64,000 bases of DNA from an uncultured Acetatifactor sp. (GCA_910583845.1 CAJUAB010000001.1:176400-240399), one strand, 5' to 3'. Counted from the stretch's first letter, positions 7,309 to 17,160 are shown. Numbers and translations: made by a program. The notes: a model not told the origin generated them from the sequence alone.

Positions 7309-9702
7309 TCACCGATACCGCATCATAAACATCCGCACCTGCCAGCGGACATAGGCCCATCGCCTTTCCCGTTTCAGCGCCTCCAGAAAGACCTTCCTCT
7401 CGTCCGCCGCGTCCCGGATCATCTCCTCGCTGACGCTTCGGCCCCCGTACACCACGCTCTCGTAATTGTCAAGAAAGCGGATTTTCTGCGCCGCGTCCGC
7501 TCCGGGCGCCACGTCCGCTCCGGGCGCCACGTCCGCTCCGGGCTCCGCACCGCACTCTGCACTGCGTTCCTCCCCGGGCGGAAATCCGCATCTCTCCCCC
7601 AGCTCCTGCAAAGTCTCCCATTCCCGGCGCTTGATGCCAAGCAGCGAAAGAATCTTCAGATTCCGGGAAACCTCCAGCCACAGCCTCTCCCTGGGGCACA
7701 TGCGGCGGTAACGATATCCGCTCCCTATATTGTCCAGCAGAAGAAGCAGTGCATACCCCGCCAGCGCCGCCGGGACCATGTAGCCAAACACCCGCCATAA
7801 ATGCCCCGTCCGCTCCTCTTCCTCTGCCTCCTCCGTCCGGATCTCCTCGCCTGCTTCCCGGAGCAGTGCCTCTTCTGTCAGCGCCTCTCCGTGGCCTTCC
7901 CCATCCCCCTGCATATCCCCCTCCGGGGCAGGCCGGCTCAGCTCCCAGGGAGTATAACGCGTCTCTCCGTATCCCGGGGTGGGTTCAAAGGGAATCCACC
8001 CCGCCCCCGGGATATAGACCTCCGGCCAGGCGTGGGCCATACCGGAATAAACGGAAACCTCCTCCAGCCCCCCGGAAGGAACACAGAAACCCTGCACATA
8101 GCGGGCAGGAATCCCCTCCGCCCTGGCCAGCAGCACAAAGGCAGTGGCAAAATAAGTACAGTATCCCTGCCTGGTTTCCAGCAGAAAATAATCCAGGAAA
8201 TCCTCTTCGTCCCTGACCCGGTCAGGAATCTCCCCCGGCGTGCGGGTATAGACATAGGAAGACAATTCTCTCTCGATGGCCCGGAGCTTTTCCACCTCCG
8301 TCTCCGCCCCCCGGGTGATCCGGGCCAGATAATCCGCCGCGTCCTCCGAAAGACGCACTTCCCCCAGATAATTCTGAACCATCTCCCGTCTGTGGGACGC
8401 CGCCCTTGCAGCGTCATACCTCCGGGTTTGCTCCCCCAGGAACCCATCGTCACAGGGCGCTTCTTCCATACAGGCCTCCAGGAAACGGTCAAATTGCTCC
8501 TGTCCGCCATTTAACTGATAAAACTCCAATTCATACGCGGTCCCATATCCCCTGTGCCCCTCCAGGCTCAGGCTGCCTCCCTCGCAGGTATAGGAAAAAT
8601 CCCTGTCCTCACAGCTGATTTTCCGGGTTTTCAACGGTGCGAACACATATCCGGTGCTGAAATCCTGATAACGGATTCTGAGCTTCACAGAATGGAGATA
8701 ATCTTTCTGATACTCCCCGCCGTAGGCTCTCACTGCGCACAATGTCTCCGCCGTATCCAGAAACACCCCCTCCGGGTCTCCGTCATATGTCCGCCGCCAC
8801 TGCATCTGATCAAAGGTGTCATATACCATTCCCGTCAGATACAGATTCACGGACCCGGGGCCGGGAAATTGAACCGTCATAACCTCCCGGGCGTTCTCCT
8901 GCAAATCTCCTCCCAGCTCCGCCTCCGGGGAGAATCCGCTGAAAGCCATGCCAAATCCCTCTCTGCCCTCCCATTTGATCCTCTGGGCATATTCCAGAAA
9001 AGCCTCCCGGGCCTGACAGTACAGATTCTTCACCCACTTCCACTCATAGGGCGTCTCCGGCGCGGGCATACACCCCAGCAGCAGAAGATACGCCGCCAAA
9101 AAAGGCATAATCCGGAGCATATAAACCCTCCGGCTTCCACTGCGCCGCTTCTTCCAGCGCCCCTCGGTCCACTCCGCGCAGACAGTCACCACATAGCAGA
9201 TTCCGAAGGCCATCCCCCAGGGAGGCACTTCCCTGTGCTTCAACAGACAAAACAGCGTTCCCGCCCCCAAAAACAACACCAGAAAAAACTTTACCCGGGC
9301 CGCCTTTTCCGTCAGAATCTGCAGGAGGTAACAAAGAATGACCAGGATTGCCGTCTGTAAAAACGCGTATCCCATGGCCCATTGCCCGTACCCCTCCCCG
9401 CTCCCCATAAGCCAGGGAAAATAAGACCGTAAAAACAGCAGGCTTTCCTGTGCCCCCGCCGCCGAAACCGCCGCCCCCACGCCAAGAGCCGCCGCGGACA
9501 GACAGATGAACTTCCCCCGGAGAGGAAAAAAGTTGATTCCGGCCAGCAATCCCAGAATCACCGCGGCCTCCGCCACCAGCCAGGCTGTCAGATCACCGAT
9601 GCCCAGAACATGCGCGCCTCCGAATAGCGTCACCCCTGCCAGAAGCCCGGCATTTGCCAGCCTGTAAATTCCCTTTTCCCAAACAGCCTCCTTCGCCATC
9701 AC
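7309..9702 (-). CDS. TgpA-type membrane transglutaminase-like protein
   Basis: A 797-residue membrane protein. About six hydrophobic segments fill residues 12-215. An extracytoplasmic part carries a transglutaminase-like core (about 490-580) with catalytic Cys in RQGYCTYFATAF and His in MAHAWPEVYI; the acid position reads PFEPTPGYGE. A further membrane segment (about 650-670) and a cytoplasmic DUF4129-like tail follow. It is the third gene of the widespread MoxR-DUF58-TgpA cluster, whose biochemical role in Firmicutes is unsettled. The start is either GTG at 9702 or ATG at 9699; the GGAGG spacing slightly favours GTG, and both overlap the DUF58 stop. A Gly-Ala-Asp repeat interrupts the C-terminal tail. 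Confidence 0.9.
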   Translation of the reverse strand: MMAKEAVWEKGIYRLANAGLLAGVTLFGGAHVLGIGDLTAWLVAEAAVILGLLAGINFFPLRGKFICLSAAALGVGAAVSAAGAQESLLFLRSYFPWLMGSGEGYGQWAMGYAFLQTAILVILCYLLQILTEKAARVKFFLVLFLGAGTLFCLLKHREVPPWGMAFGICYVVTVCAEWTEGRWKKRRSGSRRVYMLRIMPFLAAYLLLLGCMPAPETPYEWKWVKNLYCQAREAFLEYAQRIKWEGREGFGMAFSGFSPEAELGGDLQENAREVMTVQFPGPGSVNLYLTGMVYDTFDQMQWRRTYDGDPEGVFLDTAETLCAVRAYGGEYQKDYLHSVKLRIRYQDFSTGYVFAPLKTRKISCEDRDFSYTCEGGSLSLEGHRGYGTAYELEFYQLNGGQEQFDRFLEACMEEAPCDDGFLGEQTRRYDAARAASHRREMVQNYLGEVRLSEDAADYLARITRGAETEVEKLRAIERELSSYVYTRTPGEIPDRVRDEEDFLDYFLLETRQGYCTYFATAFVLLARAEGIPARYVQGFCVPSGGLEEVSVYSGMAHAWPEVYIPGAGWIPFEPTPGYGETRYTPWELSRPAPEGDMQGDGEGHGEALTEEALLREAGEEIRTEEAEEEERTGHLWRVFGYMVPAALAGYALLLLLDNIGSGYRYRRMCPRERLWLEVSRNLKILSLLGIKRREWETLQELGERCGFPPGEERSAECGAEPGADVAPGADVAPGADAAQKIRFLDNYESVVYGGRSVSEEMIRDAADERKVFLEALKRERRWAYVRWQVRMFMMRYR
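7493..7546. repeat. Short in-frame 18-bp tandem repeat in the transglutaminase gene
   Basis: Three consecutive copies of an 18-bp unit (CGTCCGCTCCGGGCGCCA and variants) encode a repeated Gly-Ala-Asp-Val-Ala-Pro stretch in the cytoplasmic tail. This is a minisatellite likely to vary in copy number. Confidence 0.75.
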
Positions 9703-10862
9703 AATATGTCCTCCAGCTCCGCATCCAGGGGAACCCGCACAATCTTACAGCGTCCTCCGCTCTGCCGGATACAGGACTCCTGGCTTTGGTCCGTGACCAC
9801 ATAGAATACTGCCAGCGCCCCTGCGGCGCTCAGACGCCCGGCCAGCCCCAGGAGCGCCTCATTCATCTCATGGAGAATCAGCAAAACCACTTTGCTGTGC
9901 CCGAGGCTCCCCCCGGCCAGCGCCCGCTCCAATGTCCGTAGGCCGTCCTCCTCTTCCCGGAACGTCACGCCCCCCACTTCCCGGTACAGTTCCTCAAAGC
10001 TCCGCATGCCCCGGACTCTGTGCTCCACAGGCCCGCCCTGGCCGTAGCATACGGAAAAAGACATCTCCCTCCCGGCAAAAAAAAGTGCCAGCGCCAGCAA
10101 TACCTCCAGCATCTTGTTCTCCAGCGGCAGATACTCTTTTCTGTCCCGGCTGTAACGCCTCATATCACAGAAAATCCCGATCCCCTCTTTCTCCTCCCCC
10201 GTCCTGGTTCTGACTTTCAGTTTGCCCTCCCTGGCCGCGGCCTTCCAGTGAATCTGCTTTAAGGGATCTCCCTCCACGTAATCCCGGACCACCGCGTCCG
10301 GCTCCGTCCCCGCGAAGGCTTCCCGCCTCAGAATCGTCCGGACATCTTCCAGGCTTTTCAGCTCCGGCAGCGACACGATCCTGGGGCTGACCAGCGCCTT
10401 GATGGTGCCGGGATTGGCGTAACTGATCCGAAACAGCCGCAGAAAATCCGTCACCACCACTTCTTTCACCCCCACCTCGTATTCGCCCCGGTACCGGCAC
10501 ACCAGTCTGGTCTCAAAGGTATACCGGCCTCCCGGAAGCAGTTCATACTCCACATCCCCCGGAAGCTCCTCCACATAGGAAAAATCCGAATACAGGCGCA
10601 CACTGACCCCCGCATAGGCAAAAAAATCTTCGTTTTTCAGAACAAAAAAATAGGATTCCGGGCGACCGCACACCATACTGCGGCTTCCGATCTCCTGATA
10701 AATCTTAAAACGAAAATAAACCCATACGATGTAGCCCAGGGACACCGCGGGCAGCAGAGTCATTCCCCAGAAAAGGCCGTAACTGACCGCGCCGCCGTAA
10801 CAGGTGATGGCGGCCAGAGACAAAAGCCACAGGATCAAAAATATCCATCTGCGTTTTTTCAT
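9699..10862 (-). CDS. DUF58 domain-containing protein
   Basis: A 387-residue protein with two N-terminal membrane segments (about 7-25 and 28-48), then an extended domain and the DUF58 signature near residue 205 (YVEGDPLKQIHWKAAAREG), followed by a von Willebrand A-like fold. It sits 41 bp after the MoxR gene and overlaps the transglutaminase start, the usual MoxR-DUF58-TgpA order. The family is thought to work with MoxR ATPases as chaperone-like or adaptor components; the molecular role is not known. Confidence 0.9.
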   Translation of the reverse strand: MKKRRWIFLILWLLSLAAITCYGGAVSYGLFWGMTLLPAVSLGYIVWVYFRFKIYQEIGSRSMVCGRPESYFFVLKNEDFFAYAGVSVRLYSDFSYVEELPGDVEYELLPGGRYTFETRLVCRYRGEYEVGVKEVVVTDFLRLFRISYANPGTIKALVSPRIVSLPELKSLEDVRTILRREAFAGTEPDAVVRDYVEGDPLKQIHWKAAAREGKLKVRTRTGEEKEGIGIFCDMRRYSRDRKEYLPLENKMLEVLLALALFFAGREMSFSVCYGQGGPVEHRVRGMRSFEELYREVGGVTFREEEDGLRTLERALAGGSLGHSKVVLLILHEMNEALLGLAGRLSAAGALAVFYVVTDQSQESCIRQSGGRCKIVRVPLDAELEDIL

Positions 10863-10903
10863 TTAAAATCCCACTCTTTCCTGACCTGCCGCCCAGAGCC
10901 CCG

Positions 10904-11854
10904 TCACTGTATGGGAATCCTGACTTTCAGAATCAGGCTCTTTAAGACCGCCGCCGCGTCCGCTTTCCGGATTCTCGCCTCGGAGGACAGCGCCAGCCTG
11001 TGCAGCAGCACCTGCATGGCAACCCCTTTCACATCATCCGGCTTCACATAGTCCCGTCCCGTCAGAAAGGCCCTGGCCTGGGAGGCCCGCACCAGCGCCA
11101 GCAACGCCCTGGGGCTGGCCCCCAGCACAAAACGGGACTCTTCCCGGGTCAGGGCGATCAGATCCTCCATATAGCCCAACATGGACTGGCACACCTTGAC
11201 CGCCCGGACCTGCTCCCTGAGCCCCAGCACATCCTCCGCGCCGCATACCGCCTCCGCCCTGTCCGGGGTCTGCCCGGCCAGAAAAAGTCCGGCCATGCGG
11301 ATCTCCTGCTCCCTGTCGGGATAACCTATGGTCAGCCGCATCATAAACCGGTCCATCTGCGCCTCCGGCAGAGGATAGGTGCCCAGAAATTCCACCGGAT
11401 TCTGGGTGGCCACTACCATAAAGGGACTGGGCAGCCCATAGACCGTCCCGTCCACCGTCACCTGTCCCTCCGCCATGGCTTCCAGCAGACTTGCCTGGGT
11501 TTTGGGAGCCGTCCGGTTGATCTCATCCGCCAACAGAATCTGATTCATCACAGCCCCGGGTCTGTAGACAAATTCGGAAGTCTTATTGTTATAGACCGAT
11601 ACCCCTGTCACATCCCCGGGCAGCGTATCGGGAGTAAACTGGATTCTGCCGAAGCTGCACTGTATGCTTCTGGCCAGCGCCCCCGCCAGAGTGGTCTTTC
11701 CCACCCCCGGCACATCCTCCAGCAGCACATGCCCGCCCGCCAGCAGGCAGACCAGCAGATTTTCCACTACCTCCTCCTTGCCCACAAACACGGCGTTTAT
11801 ATTCTCCCGGAGCCTCCGCGCCAAATCATATCCGTCCGCCTCTGTCCCCACCAT
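10904..11854 (-). CDS. MoxR-family AAA+ ATPase
   Basis: A 316-residue MoxR-type AAA+ ATPase. Walker A is DVPGVGKTT, Walker B is LLADEINRT, and the family segment PKTQASLLEAMAEGQVT is present. FMVVATQNPVEFLGTYPLPE is the sensor-1/pore region and SPRALLALVRASQA the lid domain. Presumed cytoplasmic partner of the DUF58 and transglutaminase proteins encoded next. First gene of the cluster, with a promoter about 120 bp upstream. Confidence 0.93.
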   Translation of the reverse strand: MVGTEADGYDLARRLRENINAVFVGKEEVVENLLVCLLAGGHVLLEDVPGVGKTTLAGALARSIQCSFGRIQFTPDTLPGDVTGVSVYNNKTSEFVYRPGAVMNQILLADEINRTAPKTQASLLEAMAEGQVTVDGTVYGLPSPFMVVATQNPVEFLGTYPLPEAQMDRFMMRLTIGYPDREQEIRMAGLFLAGQTPDRAEAVCGAEDVLGLREQVRAVKVCQSMLGYMEDLIALTREESRFVLGASPRALLALVRASQARAFLTGRDYVKPDDVKGVAMQVLLHRLALSSEARIRKADAAAVLKSLILKVRIPIQ

Positions 11855-11974
11855 GGTTCCCGTCCCTCTCCGCTTTCCTGTCTGGGGCGGCTCCTCCCAT
11901 CCCTCCGGAAATCAATTCATCCAGTACAGCATCCTGCCAGCTATGGTCCGGCGAATATAGCGCCCCCTGCTTTC

Positions 11975-12003
11975 ATTGTAGCATATGTCCTTATGGATGG
12001 AAA
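11975..12003 (-). promoter_or_regulatory. Candidate sigma-A promoter for the MoxR-DUF58-TgpA cluster
   Basis: TTTCCA, 17 bp, TACAAT on the minus strand, about 120 bp before the MoxR start. The rest of the 304-bp gap between the NACHT stop and the MoxR start holds only an imperfect hairpin (GAGCCGC/GCGGTTC, about 12040-12060). No gene was found in it. Confidence 0.55.
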
Positions 12004-12158
12004 GACTGTTTTTGGTTGATCATCAAATAAGATGCATAGAACCGCTGTCAAGCGGCTCTTGTTTGCGATCCGCAGGCGGAAATCCCCATAAGCCAACAGA
12101 GAAGCCTATCCGGATTTCCTCCCATGGTTCAGGTACCAGACCCCTTTTCAGCAACAGC

Positions 12159-15100
12159 TTACCACTGCTCTGTCTGCCTGTTACGCGAAAGCGCTCTGTC
12201 CGCCTCCGCGCAAATACTCTTATTATGTATTGCCTCTCCGTACTCCTTTATTCTTTTCAGAGTGTTGAAGGACAACTGGTCGCCAAATCGTTTGACCGTC
12301 CTTTGCAGTTCCCCGGAACTATCGCCCCAGATCTGTTTGGGAACCACAATATTGTAACAGATCAGAGTGATCAGACAGCCAAAGGCTCTTTCGTAGCCGG
12401 GTAGCAGCCTGTTCGCTATGTCCTCTATCCCCGCGTACCGTCTGAAAAAGGGCTGACACCACATTTCGCTATGCCCCTTGGCAATATCGTCTTTCAGATA
12501 ATAGCAGCATTCAATCAGGGAACTCAGACAGGAGGGGTTACAAGGCTTCATGAACAACTCCTGGTTCTGCATATAAAAACGGCAGATACAATAGTCAAAT
12601 ATTTCATTGCCGGTTCTTACGTCTCCGATTTTCCTCAGCGCCCGGCACAACCACATAACGGCGTTCATCTCCCTCCAGGTGAGAAGACCGCCCATTTGTT
12701 CCATTCGCCTCAACCCCATAAAATAGCGTTTGCCAAGATTTTTCAATCTGCATTTCTCTATTGTATTCTGCATGGTTTTCGTAAAGATCAGAAACAAATC
12801 GGCAATGCATTTTTGGGCAAGAAATCGATTTACATCCACGGGCATGTTTCTGATCTCATACGCGAAATACTCTATAAAACTATCTATCAACACATTCCTT
12901 TTCCCATTCGGCAAATCGCTTATAATTTTCAGGGTTTCCCTGACAATCAGAACCTTGATCGGCCATCCCTGATCGAGACCACGGTGGGCAATGATCATAG
13001 ACATTACCTGAAATATTTCCCCGTTCAGCAGTCGTCTGATATCCTCCGTTCCCAGCAGCTCCATCCCGTTCAGAGAGCCCACGGTCACACAGTAGGCACA
13101 GAGCCCCATAATGTTCTTTTCCTTTATACAACTTTGCAATAACCTGTTCAGCAGATCCGTCAGTTCTTTGCCCCATATGCCCGCTGATACCATATTCACC
13201 ACCATGTTCAAAAAGTACTGTGTCGTCAGTCCCAAGTCCTCTCTCTCCAGAATCTCCAGAATCCGGAAATCCACAGAGGTATCAAAGACACTGAAAACCG
13301 CGCGGGCCGCGTCGTCCCCCAAAACCGCCGACACCTGGCGCAGCCTGCCCAGCTTTGAGAAAGATCCCGCCCTGCCTGTGGCCTCCTCGTCAAAGTTATA
13401 CCTGAGCTTAATCTCCTTGTCGCTGTGATACAGCTTCATCAGACAGGATAAATTGACCAGCTCCTCCTCCGAAAACGCGTAACGCCAGATATGCGTCAAT
13501 TTCTTCCAGTCCTGCTCCGGGTCCGGCGTACCGGTGAAGGTAAAATCCTCGGAATAGACCGTCAGCCTCAGGAGTACCAGATTGATGCTGTACACCCCCA
13601 CATGCACCATCAGCTCCGGATGTCTGAACGGATTTCCCTGCATATTCAGAGTGTTGCTCAGCTCGTTAAAAAATTCCCCTGAAATAATGCGCCGGATCTC
13701 CCCGCAAAACAGACTGTCCAGCGCCTTCCGGACATCCGTCGCCTCCAGATTGCTCTCCCCGGCGAAAATTTCCGACAGCTCATGAATCATATTCAGAACC
13801 ACAGGCCTTGTGAACAGCGGCGCGTACGCCAGCGCGGTATGCCACTCCTTCTTCATTTCCCCCGGCCAGCTGAATGCCTCTTCCTGCTCCAAATCCACGA
13901 TCTGTCGTTTTATGAGGCGAAAGGTCACATCCAGTATGAAATAGGCCGTCAAAAACTCTCCGAATGTATTATGAAGGAACTCATACGCGGCGATCCGGGA
14001 CGTAATTCCGTTCTTCTGTACAGTCGAACACGAGCTGTAGACAAAGAAGAACCCGGCGACACGCTTGTCCGCCTCCTCCAGGGCATTCTCATCGGTATCC
14101 TCCTCCAGAGAGCCGCCAGCCGACAGAAAGGCAATATCCCTGTTTAACTCCGAAGTCCGTATATAGAGTTTTTTCCGGTTGAACATTCCCAGCGCCACAA
14201 TCCCCAGATTCCGGAATCCGGCCCGGATCTCGCTTTCCTGTTTTTTCGGCGTCAGCCGGTTAAAAACGGCGTCCTTTCTCCTTTCTCTTTTGACAAAATC
14301 CCGGACCAGCCTGTAGTACAGCTCCACCCGGCTTATCTCTTTCTGCTCCTGCAGTCTGTTTCCGTTTATATCATACAGCGCCAGCATAAGCAGCAGCAGC
14401 GGCTGCCCCGCCAACTCGCTGATTTTGCCGGTGGGGGCAATCTCAAGGCCTTTCAGACCGTGGGCCCGGAAATACCGCTCATTGGCCCCGTTCCAGATTT
14501 CACACCAGGCTCTGACACGGGCACTGTCAAAATCGCAGAGCCGGAGAACCTGGCAGCTACCGGGGATGGAGGCTTTGTCAATCAATGTCAGCCGACTTGT
14601 TATAATGCAGCGGACGCAGACATGATAGATCGATCTCTGCTCCGCCTGAAATTCCGCAATCTTATTTATATAGTTGGAATAGGTCTTCCCGCTGGCCTGC
14701 AGCAGTTCGTCATAGCCGTCAAAAATCAGCAGCAGAGGCTTGTCCAGAGGGGCCCGTCTCAGATCGTCCCAGGTACATTTTTCCCCCAGATCTCCATCAA
14801 TCTGAGCGTCGATCTGCTTCATGATGGTATCTTCCGCTATGGCGTCCCGAAGCCGGATGATGATCACATAATACTCTGCCGACAGAATCCGGGCCGCGAG
14901 CATATGGCAGAGAAGCGTTTTTCCCGCTCCCGGAAGGCCAAGAATCAGCATGGGAAGCTCCCCGTATTTGGGATGGCACAGGATATTCCGGATATACGGG
15001 CCGATCTCCTCCCCCGCATATGCGTCCTTCCATGTGTCGTTCTGCTCCAATTGCATGGACTTCCGATAGGTAAGCGCCTGAAATGCCTGCGGAATAAAAA

Positions 15101-16100
15101 TATCCTTTTTAGGCGGAAACACAATCTCCTCGTCAAAGTCGTCCTTTTTTTCCTCTATAATGGAACCGTTTATACTGTCCGAATATCGGGTATAATAGTG
15201 AGCCAGCGTCTCGGGCGCATGGTTTTCCGCCTGACAGATGCCGGCGTACAACTCCTGCAATTGCCCGGCGATCTGCTTAAACCCGATATCAATCCTCTCC
15301 TCCAGTCGGACATGCTCCGTGTGGTTGGCCCATACGGCAAACTCGGGGAACTCTCTGGACAGCTCGAAATATTGTTTCTCATAGGTATCCAGGGCGATAT
15401 CGGGCAGCTTCTGCAGCCGCTCCGTGAAATACCTCTTTTGTTCCCTGTCCAGAGCGTCTTCCTCCCGGTTAAGCTCCTCCCAAAAGGAAAGGCTTTCAAA
15501 AAAGGTCATGAACTCCGCATTCAACAACACATAAAAATTCCGCAGCTCCTCTCTGTACAGCGAAAATTTCTGGGTAGGGTTAGGCAGAACAAATTCCGTA
15601 TCCAACAGCCTGTGCGTATCCTTTTGCCGTCTGGATGCCTCCTCAAGAGTCTTTAAGTACCTTTGAAATCCGTCCTGGGAAATCTTCCGCTTTGCATCGG
15701 GCGAAAGGGCGATCTCGCCGTTTTCGTCAGGCAGGTACTGACTGATGGTGTCAAAATACGCGGCGTATACCAGCAGGATCTGCGCGATCTGCATCTGATC
15801 GTACCTGGTGGCGTAATCCCCGTGGCCCTTCCCGTTAAACAGCTTAAACGCGTCACCCGCAGCCCTGCTGACAAGGGTGCCCACTCCCGCCCCGGCCAGG
15901 GTTGCCCCGGTGGCCAGACCATTGATAAGCTCCATGTTCAATACAGCGCCCACAATTTTCCCGCCGATCAGCGCCGGAAAAAACAAAAGCGCGACGCCGA
16001 ACAGGCTCTTAAAGCACTGAAATACATCGCTGTCCGGTTTCCCCTTAAGGAAACGGTATACCTCGGAAAAAGTAGCCTTGCCTATCAAATCATTCTGCAT
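12159..16100 (-). CDS. NACHT-domain STAND NTPase, candidate anti-phage protein
   Basis: A 1313-residue protein. Residues 32-82 form a hydrophobic, glycine-rich helical stretch (LFGVALLFFPALIGGKIVG, then GLATGATLAGAGVGTLV). This resembles the start of NACHT N-terminal helical domains and could be membrane-active. A helical region follows to about 330. The NACHT NTPase has Walker A LILGLPGAGKT (388-395) and Walker B LLLIFDGYDEL (about 457-466), then IITSR (sensor) and the conserved C-terminal NACHT helix YEFLHNTFGEFLTAYF. About 550 mostly helical residues at the C-terminus would be the sensor. Bacterial NACHT proteins of this layout include known anti-phage proteins. It is monocistronic with its own strong promoter and is visibly more AT-rich than its neighbours. 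The defence role is inferred; the effector mechanism is not known from sequence. Confidence 0.82.
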   Translation of the reverse strand: MQNDLIGKATFSEVYRFLKGKPDSDVFQCFKSLFGVALLFFPALIGGKIVGAVLNMELINGLATGATLAGAGVGTLVSRAAGDAFKLFNGKGHGDYATRYDQMQIAQILLVYAAYFDTISQYLPDENGEIALSPDAKRKISQDGFQRYLKTLEEASRRQKDTHRLLDTEFVLPNPTQKFSLYREELRNFYVLLNAEFMTFFESLSFWEELNREEDALDREQKRYFTERLQKLPDIALDTYEKQYFELSREFPEFAVWANHTEHVRLEERIDIGFKQIAGQLQELYAGICQAENHAPETLAHYYTRYSDSINGSIIEEKKDDFDEEIVFPPKKDIFIPQAFQALTYRKSMQLEQNDTWKDAYAGEEIGPYIRNILCHPKYGELPMLILGLPGAGKTLLCHMLAARILSAEYYVIIIRLRDAIAEDTIMKQIDAQIDGDLGEKCTWDDLRRAPLDKPLLLIFDGYDELLQASGKTYSNYINKIAEFQAEQRSIYHVCVRCIITSRLTLIDKASIPGSCQVLRLCDFDSARVRAWCEIWNGANERYFRAHGLKGLEIAPTGKISELAGQPLLLLMLALYDINGNRLQEQKEISRVELYYRLVRDFVKRERRKDAVFNRLTPKKQESEIRAGFRNLGIVALGMFNRKKLYIRTSELNRDIAFLSAGGSLEEDTDENALEEADKRVAGFFFVYSSCSTVQKNGITSRIAAYEFLHNTFGEFLTAYFILDVTFRLIKRQIVDLEQEEAFSWPGEMKKEWHTALAYAPLFTRPVVLNMIHELSEIFAGESNLEATDVRKALDSLFCGEIRRIISGEFFNELSNTLNMQGNPFRHPELMVHVGVYSINLVLLRLTVYSEDFTFTGTPDPEQDWKKLTHIWRYAFSEEELVNLSCLMKLYHSDKEIKLRYNFDEEATGRAGSFSKLGRLRQVSAVLGDDAARAVFSVFDTSVDFRILEILEREDLGLTTQYFLNMVVNMVSAGIWGKELTDLLNRLLQSCIKEKNIMGLCAYCVTVGSLNGMELLGTEDIRRLLNGEIFQVMSMIIAHRGLDQGWPIKVLIVRETLKIISDLPNGKRNVLIDSFIEYFAYEIRNMPVDVNRFLAQKCIADLFLIFTKTMQNTIEKCRLKNLGKRYFMGLRRMEQMGGLLTWREMNAVMWLCRALRKIGDVRTGNEIFDYCICRFYMQNQELFMKPCNPSCLSSLIECCYYLKDDIAKGHSEMWCQPFFRRYAGIEDIANRLLPGYERAFGCLITLICYNIVVPKQIWGDSSGELQRTVKRFGDQLSFNTLKRIKEYGEAIHNKSICAEADRALSRNRQTEQW

Positions 16101-16148
16101 ATGACATGCGCCCCTCTCGCATTATTATCGACTGCACTTATCGACACA

Positions 16149-16165
16149 TTGCATATCTATTGCAA
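16149..16165. other. Inverted repeat in the NACHT leader
   Basis: TTGCA, 7 bp, TGCAA between the -10 element and the start codon of the NACHT gene; a possible operator. Two TATCGAC direct repeats lie just beside it. Confidence 0.4.
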
Positions 16166-16167
16166 TA

Positions 16168-16196
16168 AATATACCAAATATGGCAGATCTTGTCAA
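16168..16196 (-). promoter_or_regulatory. Strong sigma-A promoter of the NACHT gene
   Basis: TTGACA, exactly 17 bp, TATATT on the minus strand, about 68 bp before the ATG. A near-consensus promoter makes this gene an independent transcription unit. Confidence 0.8.
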
Positions 16197-16228
16197 CAAA
16201 AGGAGCACCTGCATCGGGGAATCGCCAG

Positions 16229-16939
16229 TCAGTCAAACAAAATCTCCTCCACCGTCACGAAGGTATATCCCTCCTCCAGCAGCTCATCCACCGTCCTCAG
16301 CGCCGCGTCCACGGAAGTCTCATAGTAGTCATGCATCAGAATAATATCGTTTTCTTCTACTTTGCCCACAATCTTCCGCATAATACAGTCCGCGTCCCTG
16401 GAGCACCAGTCCAGAGGGTCCACAGTCCACAGCACGGGAAACATATTCAGTTCCTGCTCAAAGCTCTTGTCCCAGGAGCCGTAGGGAGGACGTACATAGA
16501 CCACCTCCTGCCCGGTGATCTCCTCCAGGATCTCATTGGTCTTTATCAGCTCTTCTTTGAAAATCTCCCTGTTGCCCTTTCGCAGCTGAATATGGCTGTA
16601 GGTGTGGTTGCCGATGAGGTGCCCCTCCTCCTGCATACGCTTTATGATGTCCGGATGAATCTCCGCATGTTCCCCGGTGACAAAAAAAGTGGCGCAAACC
16701 CCCCGCTCTTTCAGCCCATCCAGAAGCTCCTCCGTATAACAGGGATGGGGGCCGTCATCAAAGGTGAGAGCAATCATTCGGATCTCCGCCTGCTGTGCCT
16801 CCTCTTTTTCCTCCACCCCGCTCACTGCCGCCACCTGCTGCCGTTTCCAGTTCCCGCTCTGCCATATGCCATAAGCAACTGCCAGCGCCAGGCACAGAAG
16901 CAAATCCCCCATAGCCAGCGCTTTCCTGATCTTTTTCAT
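16229..16939 (-). CDS. Membrane-anchored polysaccharide deacetylase (NodB domain)
   Basis: A 236-residue protein with an N-terminal membrane anchor (about 10-27) and a NodB deacetylase domain. The motifs in order are TFDDGPH (catalytic Asp and metal Asp), the metal-binding histidines in NHTYSH, VRPPYGSW, LWTVDPLDW and IILMHDYY. All catalytic positions are present. It probably deacetylates peptidoglycan or another surface glycan outside the membrane. The start follows CGGGGGCTGAT. Sequence family is certain; substrate is not. Confidence 0.92.
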   Translation of the reverse strand: MKKIRKALAMGDLLLCLALAVAYGIWQSGNWKRQQVAAVSGVEEKEEAQQAEIRMIALTFDDGPHPCYTEELLDGLKERGVCATFFVTGEHAEIHPDIIKRMQEEGHLIGNHTYSHIQLRKGNREIFKEELIKTNEILEEITGQEVVYVRPPYGSWDKSFEQELNMFPVLWTVDPLDWCSRDADCIMRKIVGKVEENDIILMHDYYETSVDAALRTVDELLEEGYTFVTVEEILFD

Positions 16940-17160
16940 ATCAGCCCCCGTGCAGGCCGCAACCTCCGCTCTCCCTCATTCTTTGTTTCCTTCTCGCGGC
17001 GCTGCCTGCCCCTGTTCCAATTTTCTATAGAAATATATGTGACAGGGGGCCGTCCATATGCAGGCCGAAGATGCGCATCCGCAGGCACAGGCAATGGACC
17101 CCGATTCCATTCCCGGGAATAAGAGAATCCGCACACTGACCCTATCTTATCATGCCAAAC

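Noticed and set aside
12010..12140. Short minus-strand peptide frame after the NACHT gene
   Set aside because: About 25 codons, no recognisable family, and preceded only by a weak ribosome-binding site; it may be a remnant.
11985..12404. Plus-strand frame of 139 codons over the NACHT 3' end
   Set aside because: Mostly antisense to the NACHT coding sequence and without family features.
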